From Dyadobacter psychrophilus (GTDB lineage: Bacteria; Bacteroidota; Bacteroidia; Cytophagales; Spirosomataceae), in the NCBI RefSeq assembly GCF_900167945.1, contig NZ_FUZA01000010.1, forward strand, positions 62,001 to 126,000: 64,000 bases of DNA, written 5' to 3'. The notes under the pieces are model-generated. The model did no database searches. It was not told where the DNA came from and was given only the letters and a program-made list of their open reading frames with translations. The translations under genes were made by a program, and so were the position numbers. Shown here piece by piece: positions 17,697 to 26,747 of this stretch (position 1 is its first letter; each line of letters opens with the position of its first letter).

Positions 17697-18824
17697 CTAA
17701 ATACCCTGTTGGGGACTTTTTATTGTAGACTTTGAGTTGATCGTGATTTCTTCATCCAACGATTCTTTGTGTTGTTGATAGGCCTCGGTTCCGGCACTGA
17801 TATCCTGGACTACTTCTTCTTCCTCGTTTTCGTCTTCGTTGCCGTACATCGTGTGGACTTCGCCTGCTTCAATGCCGTTTTCGTTGAGATATCTTGCGTA
17901 AATGCTTGTGTAGCCGTGTGTGACATATACTTTTTCTGCGCCCGATTCTTTTACGGCCGTATTCAAGTCTGGCCAATCCACGTGATCGCTTAAAACAAAG
18001 CCCTGATCAACGGCACGGCGGTTTTTGGCACCGCGTAACGCCATCCATCCGGAGCAATATCCCAATGAGTAAGGTGCAAATTTCTTAATCCATGTGCTGC
18101 TATCGACAGATGGCGGAGCCAATACGAGTGAGCCACGAAATAACTTCCGGTCGGTTTCCTTGGTTACCAATGTCAATTCCGGCAAGTCGAAACCTGCTTG
18201 CCTTAACCTTTCATTTAATGTATAAATGGCTCCGTGTGCATAAATGACTTTATCTTGCAACTCAATATTTTTCAGAATCCGCTGCATTTTGCCCAGTGAA
18301 TAACCCATCAGCACGCTGGCTTTATCTTCGTTTTTATTTTGCCGCCACCAATTGTCTATTTCGGTCATGACTTCGTGCTGTGGCTGCCACTTGTAAATGG
18401 GCAAACCGAATGTTGATTCCGTAATAAACACATTGCATTTCACTGGTTCGAACGGCTTTGCGAAGTTGTCGTTTTCCAACTTATAGTCGCCGCTGGCCAC
18501 CCAAACCTCTCCTTTATATTCAACCCGAACCTGCGCAGAACCAATGATATGTCCGGCCGGGTGCAGCGAAAATGTCACGCCATTAATTACAAATTTCTCG
18601 TAGTATTCAACTGTTTGCAGCGAAATATCCTGTCCTAATCTCAATCGCAAAATGGGCTCACTGTCCTTATGGGCCAGATAATGCTTGCTTCCCCAGCGCG
18701 CATGATCGCTATGTGCGTGTGTAATGATGGCCCGGTCGACGGGGATCCATGGATCAATGTGTGCATCCGCAACGGCGCAGTATATACTTTTCCCTGTAAA
18801 TTGTAAAAGAGATTGTGCTGGCAT
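17697..18824 (-). CDS. Ligase-associated DNA damage response exonuclease (MBL fold)
   Basis: A 375-residue metallo-beta-lactamase/beta-CASP-type protein related to SNM1/Pso2 and CPSF nucleases. The metal motif HAHSDH (36-41) is intact, with further metal-site segments in HPAGHIIGSAQ and SGDYK. The C-terminus (about 340-375) is a low-complexity acidic then polar tail. It heads the repair cassette and is followed 4 bp later by the ligase gene. Role: inferred 5' exonuclease trimming of damaged ends before ligation. No obvious promoter was found upstream. Confidence 0.92.
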   Translation of the reverse strand: MPAQSLLQFTGKSIYCAVADAHIDPWIPVDRAIITHAHSDHARWGSKHYLAHKDSEPILRLRLGQDISLQTVEYYEKFVINGVTFSLHPAGHIIGSAQVRVEYKGEVWVASGDYKLENDNFAKPFEPVKCNVFITESTFGLPIYKWQPQHEVMTEIDNWWRQNKNEDKASVLMGYSLGKMQRILKNIELQDKVIYAHGAIYTLNERLRQAGFDLPELTLVTKETDRKLFRGSLVLAPPSVDSSTWIKKFAPYSLGYCSGWMALRGAKNRRAVDQGFVLSDHVDWPDLNTAVKESGAEKVYVTHGYTSIYARYLNENGIEAGEVHTMYGNEDENEEEEVVQDISAGTEAYQQHKESLDEEITINSKSTIKSPQQGI

Positions 18825-18894
18825 GGCTTGGAAAATATTAAAAGTGTGCCAACTGACAAATCAGCATCCGTCTCCACTCCCCGAAAATTAATGC

Positions 18895-18902
18895 TATTTT
18901 TG
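18895..18902 (+). promoter_or_regulatory. Possible -7 element for the ABC importer operon
   Basis: TATTTTTG fits TAnnTTTG, 91 bp before the substrate-binding protein start. No TTG is found at the right distance, and no cobalamin riboswitch or clear Fur box could be made out in the 169-bp gap. Confidence 0.25.
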
Positions 18903-18993
18903 AGTGACTTTTTTGATACAATTCAAATACGACTAGAAAATGTCAAGAAGACGCTTACCTACATTCAAACTCATTGCCTCAAATTCTCATTGA

Positions 18994-20184
18994 ATGAATC
19001 TCCAACGTTCCTCTAAAAACTTAATATTTTTTTTCTTAATCCATTTATCTCTTTTCCTTTTTTCAGGCTGCAATTCCGAGCAAACACAATCTCAAAAACA
19101 GGATTCTGAGGCCGGGCAAAGTTCTTATCCTGTCCAAACCAAAATCAATCATGCGAAGGGCTTCACAATCACCTATCATGATAATTACAAAATCGTTAGC
19201 ATACTAAGCCCGTTTGAAAATACAACAGACACTGCAAAATACATTTTACTGGAAAGAGGGACTGCGCGGCCGGAAGGTTTAGAAGAAGCGCAGGTGATTG
19301 AAATTCCTTTGCGAAGCATTGTTGCGACTTCTTCCATGCATGTTGCGTTGCTCGAATTTCTAAACTCGGAAACCATTGTTACCGGGCTGAGTAATCCGCA
19401 ATACATTTATTCGAATAAAATCCAGGCATTGATTAAGGCCGGAAAAGTCGTGAACATTGGCCAGGATCAAGGCTTGAACGAGGAGAAATTGGTGGAAATG
19501 CATCCGGATGTAGTGATGGCGATGGGTGGCCCGGGTGCAAAAACAGATCAATATCAGATTCTGGCGCAAGCCGGCATTCCAGTGCTGATTAATTCGGAAT
19601 GGACTGAAAAAACGCCATTGGCACGCGCTGAGTGGGTTAAGCTCGTTGCGGCGCTAATTAATAAGGAAAAAGAGGTCAACGAAAGGTTTGGTAACATCGA
19701 GGCAAAATATGTCAGGCTCTCTGAGCTTGCAAAAGAAGTGAAAAGCAAGCCATCAATCATTTCCGGCCTGAACACAAAAGACGCCTGGTTTTTGCCCAAT
19801 GGCGATAGTTACATGTCGCAATTTTTCCGGGATGCGGGTGGCGATTATCATTGGAGTAAAACGAAGGCGACGGGGAGCTTGCCATTAAATTTTGAGGCCG
19901 TATATCCCATCGCACTGGAGGCCGATGCGTGGCTGAATGTTGGGTTTGATAAAAGTGATACAAAGGCCAATATTTTGGCGCAAGATTCGCGTTACAGCGA
20001 CTTCAAGGCTTACAAATCGGGGCGGATGTTCAGTTACAATGGCCGTGTCAATGACCAGGGCGCTAATGATTTTTTTGAATCGGGAACAGTAAATCCGGAC
20101 ATCGTGCTTTCTGATCTGATCAAAATATTGCATCCGGAATTGTTGCCAGAGCATCATTTAGTTTATTACAAACAGCTCAAATAA
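18994..20184 (+). CDS. ABC importer substrate-binding lipoprotein (siderophore/cobalamin type)
   Basis: A 396-residue lipoprotein with a hydrophobic signal and lipobox FSGC (Cys26). The mature part is a TroA/BtuF/FepB-type binding fold: an N-terminal lobe with VATSSMHVALLEFL, a central helix and a C-terminal lobe. It is followed by a FecCD permease (one-base overlap, TAATG) and an ATPase, making a complete import system. The family carries Fe(III)-siderophores, haem or vitamin B12; the sequence alone does not decide between them, and no TonB-dependent receptor is next to it. Confidence 0.88.
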   Translation: MNLQRSSKNLIFFFLIHLSLFLFSGCNSEQTQSQKQDSEAGQSSYPVQTKINHAKGFTITYHDNYKIVSILSPFENTTDTAKYILLERGTARPEGLEEAQVIEIPLRSIVATSSMHVALLEFLNSETIVTGLSNPQYIYSNKIQALIKAGKVVNIGQDQGLNEEKLVEMHPDVVMAMGGPGAKTDQYQILAQAGIPVLINSEWTEKTPLARAEWVKLVAALINKEKEVNERFGNIEAKYVRLSELAKEVKSKPSIISGLNTKDAWFLPNGDSYMSQFFRDAGGDYHWSKTKATGSLPLNFEAVYPIALEADAWLNVGFDKSDTKANILAQDSRYSDFKAYKSGRMFSYNGRVNDQGANDFFESGTVNPDIVLSDLIKILHPELLPEHHLVYYKQLK

Positions 20185-21281
20185 TGGCAGAAACCGCCCA
20201 AAAAGAACCTTCGCTCAAATCTCCGGCAACCGCGCATCGACTAATTTTCGTGGGGCTGATCATGCTTGCGATCTTGTTCTTTATATTGGATGTAATGCTC
20301 GGTTCGGTCCAGATTCCTTTTAAAGAAGTTTCTAAAATAATCTTTCTACAAGAATCCGAAAACACTGCCTGGTTATTCATCATTGAAAAAATCCGCATCC
20401 CAAAAGCAATAACAGCCATTCTGGTTGGTTGTGGGTTGTCTGTCAGCGGATTGCAAATGCAAACATTATTTCGAAACCCACTGGCCGGTCCGTCTGAGCT
20501 GGGCATTACCGCCGGAGCCGGACTGGGCGTGGCGGCCGTTATGCTTGCCGGCGGAAGCAGTGCGAGTATGTATGCGATCAGCAAGCTTGGCGTTTCCGGA
20601 AGCTGGCTGATCATTGTAATGGCTTCCCTGGGATCAGCGCTGGTTCTGTCACTCATTTTATTAATAGCAGGAAGGATCAGGGACAATGTGATTTTGCTGA
20701 TCGTTGGCGTAATGATCGGGACTATAACCCTCTCTATTGTCAGCATTTGGCAATATTTCAGTCAGCCCGAACAGTTGCAGGAATACATTATGTGGACTTT
20801 CGGGTCGCTGGGAGGCGTTACGCAATATCACCTGTACGCTCTTTCGGGCGTTGTCGCATTTGGCCTTTTACTGGCATTCATATCCTCCAAAGCACTTAAT
20901 GCTCTTTTGTTGGGGGAAAATTATGCAAGAAGCATGGGACTAACCATTGGAAAAACAAGGCTCATCATTATGCTCAGCACGAGCTTGCTAACAGGCAGCA
21001 TTACTGCATTTTGCGGGCCGATCGGATTTGTCGGCATTGCCATTCCGCATATAACCCGCTCATTGTTTGGCACTTCGGATCATCGCGTACTGATTCCGGG
21101 ATGTTGCCTGACCGGCATGGTGCTGCTGCTTTTATGTGATATTATTGCCCAGATGCCCGGCATGGGAATGCCCGGCATGCAAACCGTCATTCCTGTCAAT
21201 GTAGTGACCTCATTACTAGGTGCGCCGGTGGTGATCTGGATCATTATCAGCCGTAATAACCTCCGTTCTTCTTTCTCATGA
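20184..21281 (+). CDS. FecCD-family ABC transporter permease
   Basis: A 365-residue integral membrane protein with about ten hydrophobic helices. Family signatures are RIPKAITAILVGCGLSVSG (helix 2 entry), NPLAGPSELGITAGAGLG and the cytoplasmic coupling region CGPIGFVGIAIPHITR. It is the membrane channel of the siderophore/B12-type importer, translationally coupled to both neighbours (TAATG before, ATGA after). A single permease gene implies a homodimer, as in BtuC. Confidence 0.93.
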   Translation: MAETAQKEPSLKSPATAHRLIFVGLIMLAILFFILDVMLGSVQIPFKEVSKIIFLQESENTAWLFIIEKIRIPKAITAILVGCGLSVSGLQMQTLFRNPLAGPSELGITAGAGLGVAAVMLAGGSSASMYAISKLGVSGSWLIIVMASLGSALVLSLILLIAGRIRDNVILLIVGVMIGTITLSIVSIWQYFSQPEQLQEYIMWTFGSLGGVTQYHLYALSGVVAFGLLLAFISSKALNALLLGENYARSMGLTIGKTRLIIMLSTSLLTGSITAFCGPIGFVGIAIPHITRSLFGTSDHRVLIPGCCLTGMVLLLLCDIIAQMPGMGMPGMQTVIPVNVVTSLLGAPVVIWIIISRNNLRSSFS

Positions 21282-22300
21282 GCGATGTAAAACCATTTCT
21301 GGAAACGAAGGAGCTTGCTATCGGATACAAAACCAGGAGCACGGAAAGGGTCATTTCCGAAAATCTGAACCTGACATTAGAACCCGGTCAACTTGTTTGC
21401 TTGCTAGGCTCCAATGGCTCTGGGAAATCAACATTAATGCGTACAATCGCCGGCTTGCAACCCGCTTTGGCAGGCGTTGTGTATATCGGACAACAGCCGC
21501 TGGCCACCTTGAAATCTGCTGAATTGGCGCAGAAACTCAGCCTGGTTTTGACGGAACGTATTGAAGCCGGCAACCTTACTGCACTGGAAGTCATTACATT
21601 AGGACGTACACCTTACACCGGTTGGCTGGGTGCCCTAAGCAGTGCGGATCAAAAAAAGATCGATGAAGCCATTTCATTAACCCATGTTGAGGATTTAATT
21701 AACAGGAAAATTCATCAGCTGAGCGACGGAGAGCGGCAAAAAGTAATGCTAACCCGCGCACTCGCACAAGATACGGAGCTCATTCTGCTTGACGAGCCAA
21801 CCGCACATTTAGATCTGCCTAACCGCGTGGAAATGATGCGTTTATTGCATACACTGGCACGGCAAACGGGAAAAGCAATACTGTTAAGCACGCACGAGCT
21901 CGATCTTGCATTGCAAGCAGCTGATATGCTGTGGCTTATGCAACCTGACGGGTTAATTGTCACGGGAGTTCCGGAAGATCTTGTGCTGAACGGCGCGTTT
22001 GAATCGGCATTTGCGAAAAGTGGCTTTTTCTTTGACAAAAGCAGTGGCACATTCAATATTTATCAGGATGTATGCACGCATTCCATCTGCATTTCCGGCG
22101 ATCCGATGCTGGCTTTTTGGACTAAAAGAGCATTGCAGCGCGAAGGTTTCGGTGTTACTGATCATGACCACGCAACATATAGGGTGCATTGCGATCGCCA
22201 GGATGAAGCTGCAATTTGGCAGATGGAATCGGCTTTGCACGCCTCGAAATACTTCAACATTGCCGACCTGGTTTCGGGATTAAAAAGCGCCGTCAAATAA
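21278..22300 (+). CDS. ABC transporter ATP-binding protein with C-terminal extension
   Basis: The first 250 residues are a standard FecE/BtuD-type ATPase: Walker A GSNGSGKST (44-52), signature LSDGE (148-152), Walker B LILLDEPTA (168-176) and the H-loop in LSTHELDLAL. The protein is 340 residues against about 255 in typical FecE/BtuD proteins. Residues 255-340 form an extra domain with VCTHSICISGD, a central GVTDHDHATYRVHCD and a helical end. It contains two cysteines and several histidines early on and could be a regulatory or metal-sensing module; this is inference. The gene overlaps the permease by 4 bp. Confidence 0.92.
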   Translation: MSDVKPFLETKELAIGYKTRSTERVISENLNLTLEPGQLVCLLGSNGSGKSTLMRTIAGLQPALAGVVYIGQQPLATLKSAELAQKLSLVLTERIEAGNLTALEVITLGRTPYTGWLGALSSADQKKIDEAISLTHVEDLINRKIHQLSDGERQKVMLTRALAQDTELILLDEPTAHLDLPNRVEMMRLLHTLARQTGKAILLSTHELDLALQAADMLWLMQPDGLIVTGVPEDLVLNGAFESAFAKSGFFFDKSSGTFNIYQDVCTHSICISGDPMLAFWTKRALQREGFGVTDHDHATYRVHCDRQDEAAIWQMESALHASKYFNIADLVSGLKSAVK

Positions 22301-22350
22301 TCAATGTGCCCATCGGTGGCAAAATCCGAACGTTTTTTGATCGAATTAGT

Positions 22351-22358
22351 TAGTTTTG
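22351..22358 (+). promoter_or_regulatory. Possible -7 element
   Basis: TAGTTTTG fits TAnnTTTG, 35 bp before the start of the membrane protein at 22394. No -33 TTG at the right spacing. Confidence 0.3.
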
Positions 22359-22393
22359 ACCTTCGAAACTAGCCAAAGCTGTTAACCCTTCAC

Positions 22394-24376
22394 ATGATAT
22401 TTCTAATTCCGCTGGCAATCTGGCTGGGCACAGCCAATTGCTTCCTGGCATTTTATAACGGAAGCCCGCAAGCATTCCGCCGCTCATTATTGACTGCCGC
22501 GATTGGCATATTTTTCTTCATCGCCGCGTCTACCGAAATGCTTAGTCCTGCGAATTTTGTTAACGCAACTTCTATAAAAACAGCCTGGACGATCCTGAAT
22601 ATTGCCCTTATGCTGCTTTTTCGGCGACTGAGCAAAAGGGAGAATGTTTCCATGCCCGATATTTTAAAGATTTGGTCGTCTTCCGGCCGGATATTTTTCC
22701 ATGACACCGGCACGTTTACCAATGTGATTTTATGCTCGATTTTGACACTCACGTTTATCGTTGCGGTGGTTGCGGCCCCTAATAATATGGATTCTATGGC
22801 CTATCATTTGAGCAGGCTCGGCTACTGGATCCAGAACGGAAATGTCAATCATTACGCTTCTCATATCGAACGTTCTATCTCGTTCAGCCCGTTTTCGGAG
22901 TATGTGCACTTGCATTCATTTTTGTTGTCCAACAGCGAACGGGCGTTTCAATTATTGCAATGGGGGTGCCTGGTTGGCCTGTTAATGTACATTTCGTTGC
23001 TGGTTGAAATGCTTTCCGGAAAGCGCGCGGCCATGCGGGTGGCGCTTTGTTTTGGTGTTACTCTGCCAATCGTTGTCCTCGAATCCATGACGACGCAGAA
23101 TGACATTGTGGTGGCATTTTTCATCGTTGCCTGCGCATTTCACGCTTTCGACTATGTTCGGCAAACCAATAAAATTTCCCTCATCCTGCTCGTTTTGGCA
23201 GCGGCTTTGGGGATGATGACGAAGGGGACTTTTGTATTTTATACCCTTCCTTTTGCTGCATATGTTTTCTTCTTCATGATCTCAAAACCGCTTCAATGGA
23301 AGCCGCTGGCCTTTCTGATTGGCGGGGCTGTTTTGATGATGATGCTGCTTAACGGGCCGTTCTGGTACAGGACTTACCAGATTTACGAAACGCCGATCGG
23401 GAGAATGAGTAATGGCAACAAAAATGACGTTTCAAATCCGGCAAACTTGCTTTCTTCCACAACCAAACACGTTTTTCTTCATTTAGGATTTGTGTCACCG
23501 GGAGATCGATATAACCAGGTTATGATGAGTACATTGGATCGGTTTCATCAGTTTATAGGCATTCCGCTAAACCCGGCCGGGACCGGAATGATCTTTAAGA
23601 TGAACAAGCTGAACTTTAATGAAGATTTCGCCCACAACTTTCTTGCTATGTGGCTGGTTATCTTCTCTTTGCCCCTATTATTTTTTACAAAGTTATCCAA
23701 AACCGCCTGCTGGTTCGCGGCCTTGTCATTTGCGAGTTTCCTGCTCTTCTGTTTTTTCATCGGGTATCAGATATACGGCTCGAGGCTGCATATTCCATTT
23801 TTCTTACTCATTGCGCCCATCATTGGGATCGTTTACGGCTCACTCAAAATCCGCGCATTCCCTGTTCTTTTGAGTTTGATACTCTGGCTTTTTGCGCTGC
23901 CTTTCGCAGTTTTGAGCACAAGCCATCCGCTGCTTTCTACCAAATGGTTTTTTGAAGAGGTTTTTCCAAAAATTAACTCAGCATTTAACCTGAATATCAA
24001 CATTGGTAAGGCTAATATGAACTTGAAACAGCCTAGCATTTTATTTTCCAAACCTGAAAAAATCGTCTGGGGAGATTATGCTGAACAGGCCGCGAAGATG
24101 CGCTTTTACGTGGACTCGATTGGTGCTAAAAATATCGGCTTCGACTTTCTGGAATCCAGCCTGGATTACGCCTACCAATATGTTCTGAGGGCCCCCGACC
24201 GGCATTTTGAGCATGTAAAAGTGCGTAACCCTTCGCATATTCTGGAAAATAAAACCTTTCTGCCCGACTGCATTATTGCCGAACATTTTGAAGGGAACCA
24301 GATGACTTATCATGGCCGCACTTATGTTAAAACATGGACTGTAACCGGCACTTTTATATATGTTCCCGTGAACTAG
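22394..24376 (+). CDS. Multi-pass membrane protein, probable GT-C glycosyltransferase
   Basis: A 660-residue protein with roughly a dozen membrane helices in the first 510 residues and a soluble C-terminal region of about 150 residues. After helix 3 comes a loop with the pattern NNMDSMAYHLSRLGYWIQ, where the acidic and aromatic residues resemble the first external loop of GT-C enzymes (PMT/ArnT, GT39) that holds the catalytic aspartate. GT-C enzymes use polyprenyl-phosphate-linked sugars on the periplasmic side. Donor and acceptor are unknown, and the call rests on topology and this loop. It stands alone. Confidence 0.65.
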   Translation: MIFLIPLAIWLGTANCFLAFYNGSPQAFRRSLLTAAIGIFFFIAASTEMLSPANFVNATSIKTAWTILNIALMLLFRRLSKRENVSMPDILKIWSSSGRIFFHDTGTFTNVILCSILTLTFIVAVVAAPNNMDSMAYHLSRLGYWIQNGNVNHYASHIERSISFSPFSEYVHLHSFLLSNSERAFQLLQWGCLVGLLMYISLLVEMLSGKRAAMRVALCFGVTLPIVVLESMTTQNDIVVAFFIVACAFHAFDYVRQTNKISLILLVLAAALGMMTKGTFVFYTLPFAAYVFFFMISKPLQWKPLAFLIGGAVLMMMLLNGPFWYRTYQIYETPIGRMSNGNKNDVSNPANLLSSTTKHVFLHLGFVSPGDRYNQVMMSTLDRFHQFIGIPLNPAGTGMIFKMNKLNFNEDFAHNFLAMWLVIFSLPLLFFTKLSKTACWFAALSFASFLLFCFFIGYQIYGSRLHIPFFLLIAPIIGIVYGSLKIRAFPVLLSLILWLFALPFAVLSTSHPLLSTKWFFEEVFPKINSAFNLNINIGKANMNLKQPSILFSKPEKIVWGDYAEQAAKMRFYVDSIGAKNIGFDFLESSLDYAYQYVLRAPDRHFEHVKVRNPSHILENKTFLPDCIIAEHFEGNQMTYHGRTYVKTWTVTGTFIYVPVN

Positions 24377-24420
24377 TTCCGGCTCTATTTTATTATCAAT
24401 ACAAACATTAACATTCCGAT

Positions 24421-24834
24421 ATGGCATCTCTGGACATCGTACAAGCATATTATACGAGCTTTAACCAAAAAAATTGGGAGGGCATGCTGGCTCTCCTGCA
24501 CCCCGAAGTAAGGCACGAACCCAACCAGGGCGATGTGCGTATCGGCATTGAAAAATTCATTGAGTTTCTGGGGAAAATGGATGAGTCCTACGAAGAAACT
24601 TTGACGGATATGGTCTTTTTCACAACACCGGACGACTCCCGAATTGCGGTGGAATTTGTTGTAAGGGGAATTTATAAAAAAGGCGAAGAAGGCTTACCGG
24701 AGGCTTACGGGCAATCTTACAAGCTTCCTGCTGCTGCATTTTTGGAATTAAAAAACGAGAAAATCTGCCGGGTCACCACTTATTATAATTTGCCGCTCTG
24801 GATAGACCTGGTTTCCAAGCCAAAAAATGACTGA
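24421..24834 (+). CDS. NTF2-like/SnoaL-type protein
   Basis: A 137-residue protein with the cone-shaped NTF2-like pattern: helix start IVQAYYTSFNQKNWEGMLALLHPEV, then strands ending in RVTTYYNLPLWI. The SnoaL/ketosteroid-isomerase group contains isomerases, hydratases and many ligand-binding proteins of unknown role. It overlaps the acetyltransferase gene by 8 bp and so belongs to a three-gene unit with a nitrilase-type amidase. The trio may modify the same small molecule. Confidence 0.82.
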   Translation: MASLDIVQAYYTSFNQKNWEGMLALLHPEVRHEPNQGDVRIGIEKFIEFLGKMDESYEETLTDMVFFTTPDDSRIAVEFVVRGIYKKGEEGLPEAYGQSYKLPAAAFLELKNEKICRVTTYYNLPLWIDLVSKPKND

Positions 24835-25429
24835 TCAACTTACCTTCGGAGCCTATCAGGGCGTTGAAATCGCGGCCGTTGTAGAGGCCTTGGGCGCATT
24901 GCGGATCGCGGTTTTTCATGATTATCCTTATTTATACGAAGGTTCTCTGGATTATGAAAAAGACTACCTGCAAATCTACGTCCAGTCCGAGCGCGCTTTT
25001 TTATTCTCCGTTTTTGATAATGGCAAAATGGTGGGCGCAACAACCTGCATTCCGCTTTCAGACGAAGCGGCAGAAGTCCGCAAACCATTTGAAGACGCGG
25101 GTTTTGACATCAGCACCATCTTTTATTTCGGCGAAAGCATTTTATTACCGGAATACCGCGGGCTTGGCGTTGGGCACCGCTTTTTCGATGAGCGCGAAGC
25201 ACATGCCAGGAGTTTTGGCAATTTCAAACTAAGCTGTTTTTGTTCGGTTGAAAGAGGTGATAATCATCCTGGAAAACCAGCAGATTATCGTCCTAATGAT
25301 GCATTCTGGCTCAAACGTGGCTATGCTAAGGAACCGGCATTGCAAAGCATCATGGAATGGCCTGATATCGGCGAAACATCTTCTTCGCCCAAACAAATGA
25401 TTTTCTGGATCAAAACACTCGAAAACTAA
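24827..25429 (+). CDS. GNAT-family N-acetyltransferase
   Basis: A 200-residue GNAT protein. Motif A for acetyl-CoA is visible in FYFGESILLPEYRGLGVGHRFFDEREAHAR (about 103-132), with the RGLGVG pyrophosphate loop. The acceptor is not predictable. Its start lies within the last codons of the NTF2-like gene, and its stop is immediately followed by the ATG of the nitrilase-family gene, so the three are translationally coupled. In other genomes a GNAT protein is often joined with a nitrilase-like amidase, even as a fusion. Confidence 0.88.
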   Translation: MTDQLTFGAYQGVEIAAVVEALGALRIAVFHDYPYLYEGSLDYEKDYLQIYVQSERAFLFSVFDNGKMVGATTCIPLSDEAAEVRKPFEDAGFDISTIFYFGESILLPEYRGLGVGHRFFDEREAHARSFGNFKLSCFCSVERGDNHPGKPADYRPNDAFWLKRGYAKEPALQSIMEWPDIGETSSSPKQMIFWIKTLEN

Positions 25430-26335
25430 ATGGCTAAGTCCGTCATTGTTGCCTCCGCCCAATATCCGATTACCCGGCACACCGATTTCGCAGCCTGGCA
25501 AAAACACATCGAACAATGGGTAGGCGATGCGGCAGCGAAAGGCGCCGATCTTTTGCTTTTTCCGGAATACGGCTCGATGGAGCTGGTCAGCATTTTATCT
25601 CCTGATATCCAGCGGGATATCCTGCTTCAAGTGGCCGCAATGGACGCTTTTAAAGAGTCGTTTTGCAGCGTCTTTGCAGAGCTCGCCCGTAAATACAATG
25701 TTATCATTGCAGCCCCCAGCTTGCCTGTTGTTGAAAACAGTAAGCATTTGAACCGGGTTTTTGTTTTTTCGCCAAAAGGCATTGCGGGTTATCAGGACAA
25801 ATTTTTCATGACCCGCTTCGAAAATGAACATTGGGGCATTGCAAGTGCGCCAAAAGTGCTGACTGTTTTTGAAGCTTCATGGGGCAAATTTGGCGTTCAG
25901 ATCTGCTATGATGTTGAATTTGGGATAGGTTCTCAAATGCTGTGTCAGGCAGGGGCCTCACTCATTCTTGCCCCCAGCTGCACAGAAACCATTCGCGGCG
26001 CCACCCGCGTACATGTGGGAGCAAGGGCTCGCGCATTAGAAAATCAAGCATATGTGACTGTTTCGCAAACAGTTGGCAATGCCGAATGGTCTCCTGCCGT
26101 GGATATTAACTACGGATATGCGGCTATCTACTCAACGCCTGATAAGGACTTGCCGGAAGAAGGCATCGTTGCAATGAAATCACCGCAACAGGAAGGCTGG
26201 TTAATCCAGGAGCTGGATTTTTCCAAAACCGAAGAGGTAAGGCGTGACGGACATGTTTTCAATTTCAATGATCAACAAAAAATCAACATGGAATATGCTG
26301 GTGACCCGATAAGCATTCAACATGCCTTGGTTTAG
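25430..26335 (+). CDS. Carbon-nitrogen hydrolase (nitrilase superfamily)
   Basis: A 301-residue amidase-type enzyme with the full Glu-Lys-Cys triad: E46 in LLFPEYGSME, K124 in YQDKFFMTRFE and C159 in GVQICYDVEFG. It resembles the branch linked to GNAT domains rather than true nitrilases, and so probably hydrolyses an amide. No signal peptide. It is coupled to the upstream GNAT and NTF2-like genes with no gap. Substrate unknown. Confidence 0.9.
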   Translation: MAKSVIVASAQYPITRHTDFAAWQKHIEQWVGDAAAKGADLLLFPEYGSMELVSILSPDIQRDILLQVAAMDAFKESFCSVFAELARKYNVIIAAPSLPVVENSKHLNRVFVFSPKGIAGYQDKFFMTRFENEHWGIASAPKVLTVFEASWGKFGVQICYDVEFGIGSQMLCQAGASLILAPSCTETIRGATRVHVGARARALENQAYVTVSQTVGNAEWSPAVDINYGYAAIYSTPDKDLPEEGIVAMKSPQQEGWLIQELDFSKTEEVRRDGHVFNFNDQQKINMEYAGDPISIQHALV

Positions 26336-26747
26336 ACTGGCGCACCTTGTTTAGCATCCCCAAAGAAATAGCACAGAACAAGGATAAGGCTGTTTAATAA
26401 AATATAATTATTCCAATGTTAACTTTCAGTGACGGGTTGTTTGAAATTAAATAAAAAAATAAGCAATTCAACTTTGTGCAGTTCACTGAAAATTACATAC
26501 CTTAACAACCTAAATCGACTGCAAAATACTTGTAATCAGAGCGCTGTATTTACTTTCGCCATTCACTTCAGCACTATTTCTACAAGATTATAAAAAGATT
26601 AAATTGCATTATATATATAGTTCGAGAAAGTCATTTTTTTCCTAAAAATTCTGTAAAACAACTTCACGAAAGGGTCGGAATTTAATTTTTTTAAGATGAA
26701 TGATGGTATATTAATTCATCATTTACACTTAAAAAACGTTCCATATC
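26336..26747. other. 412-bp AT-rich intergenic region
   Basis: No open frame, hairpin terminator or TTG/TAnnTTTG promoter could be recognised. It presumably holds the end of the nitrilase transcript and the promoter of the T9SS protein gene. Confidence 0.5.

Noticed and set aside
11007..18824. Region read as a phage-defence island because of the AAA ATPase, helicase, nucleases and toxin-antitoxin pair
   Set aside because: The helicase, ligase, exonuclease and PdeM are a known conserved repair cassette; no integrase, restriction or defence hallmark is present.
18825..18993. Possible cobalamin riboswitch before the ABC importer
   Set aside because: At 169 bp with no conserved B12-box-like sequence or recognisable stem arrangement, it cannot be supported.
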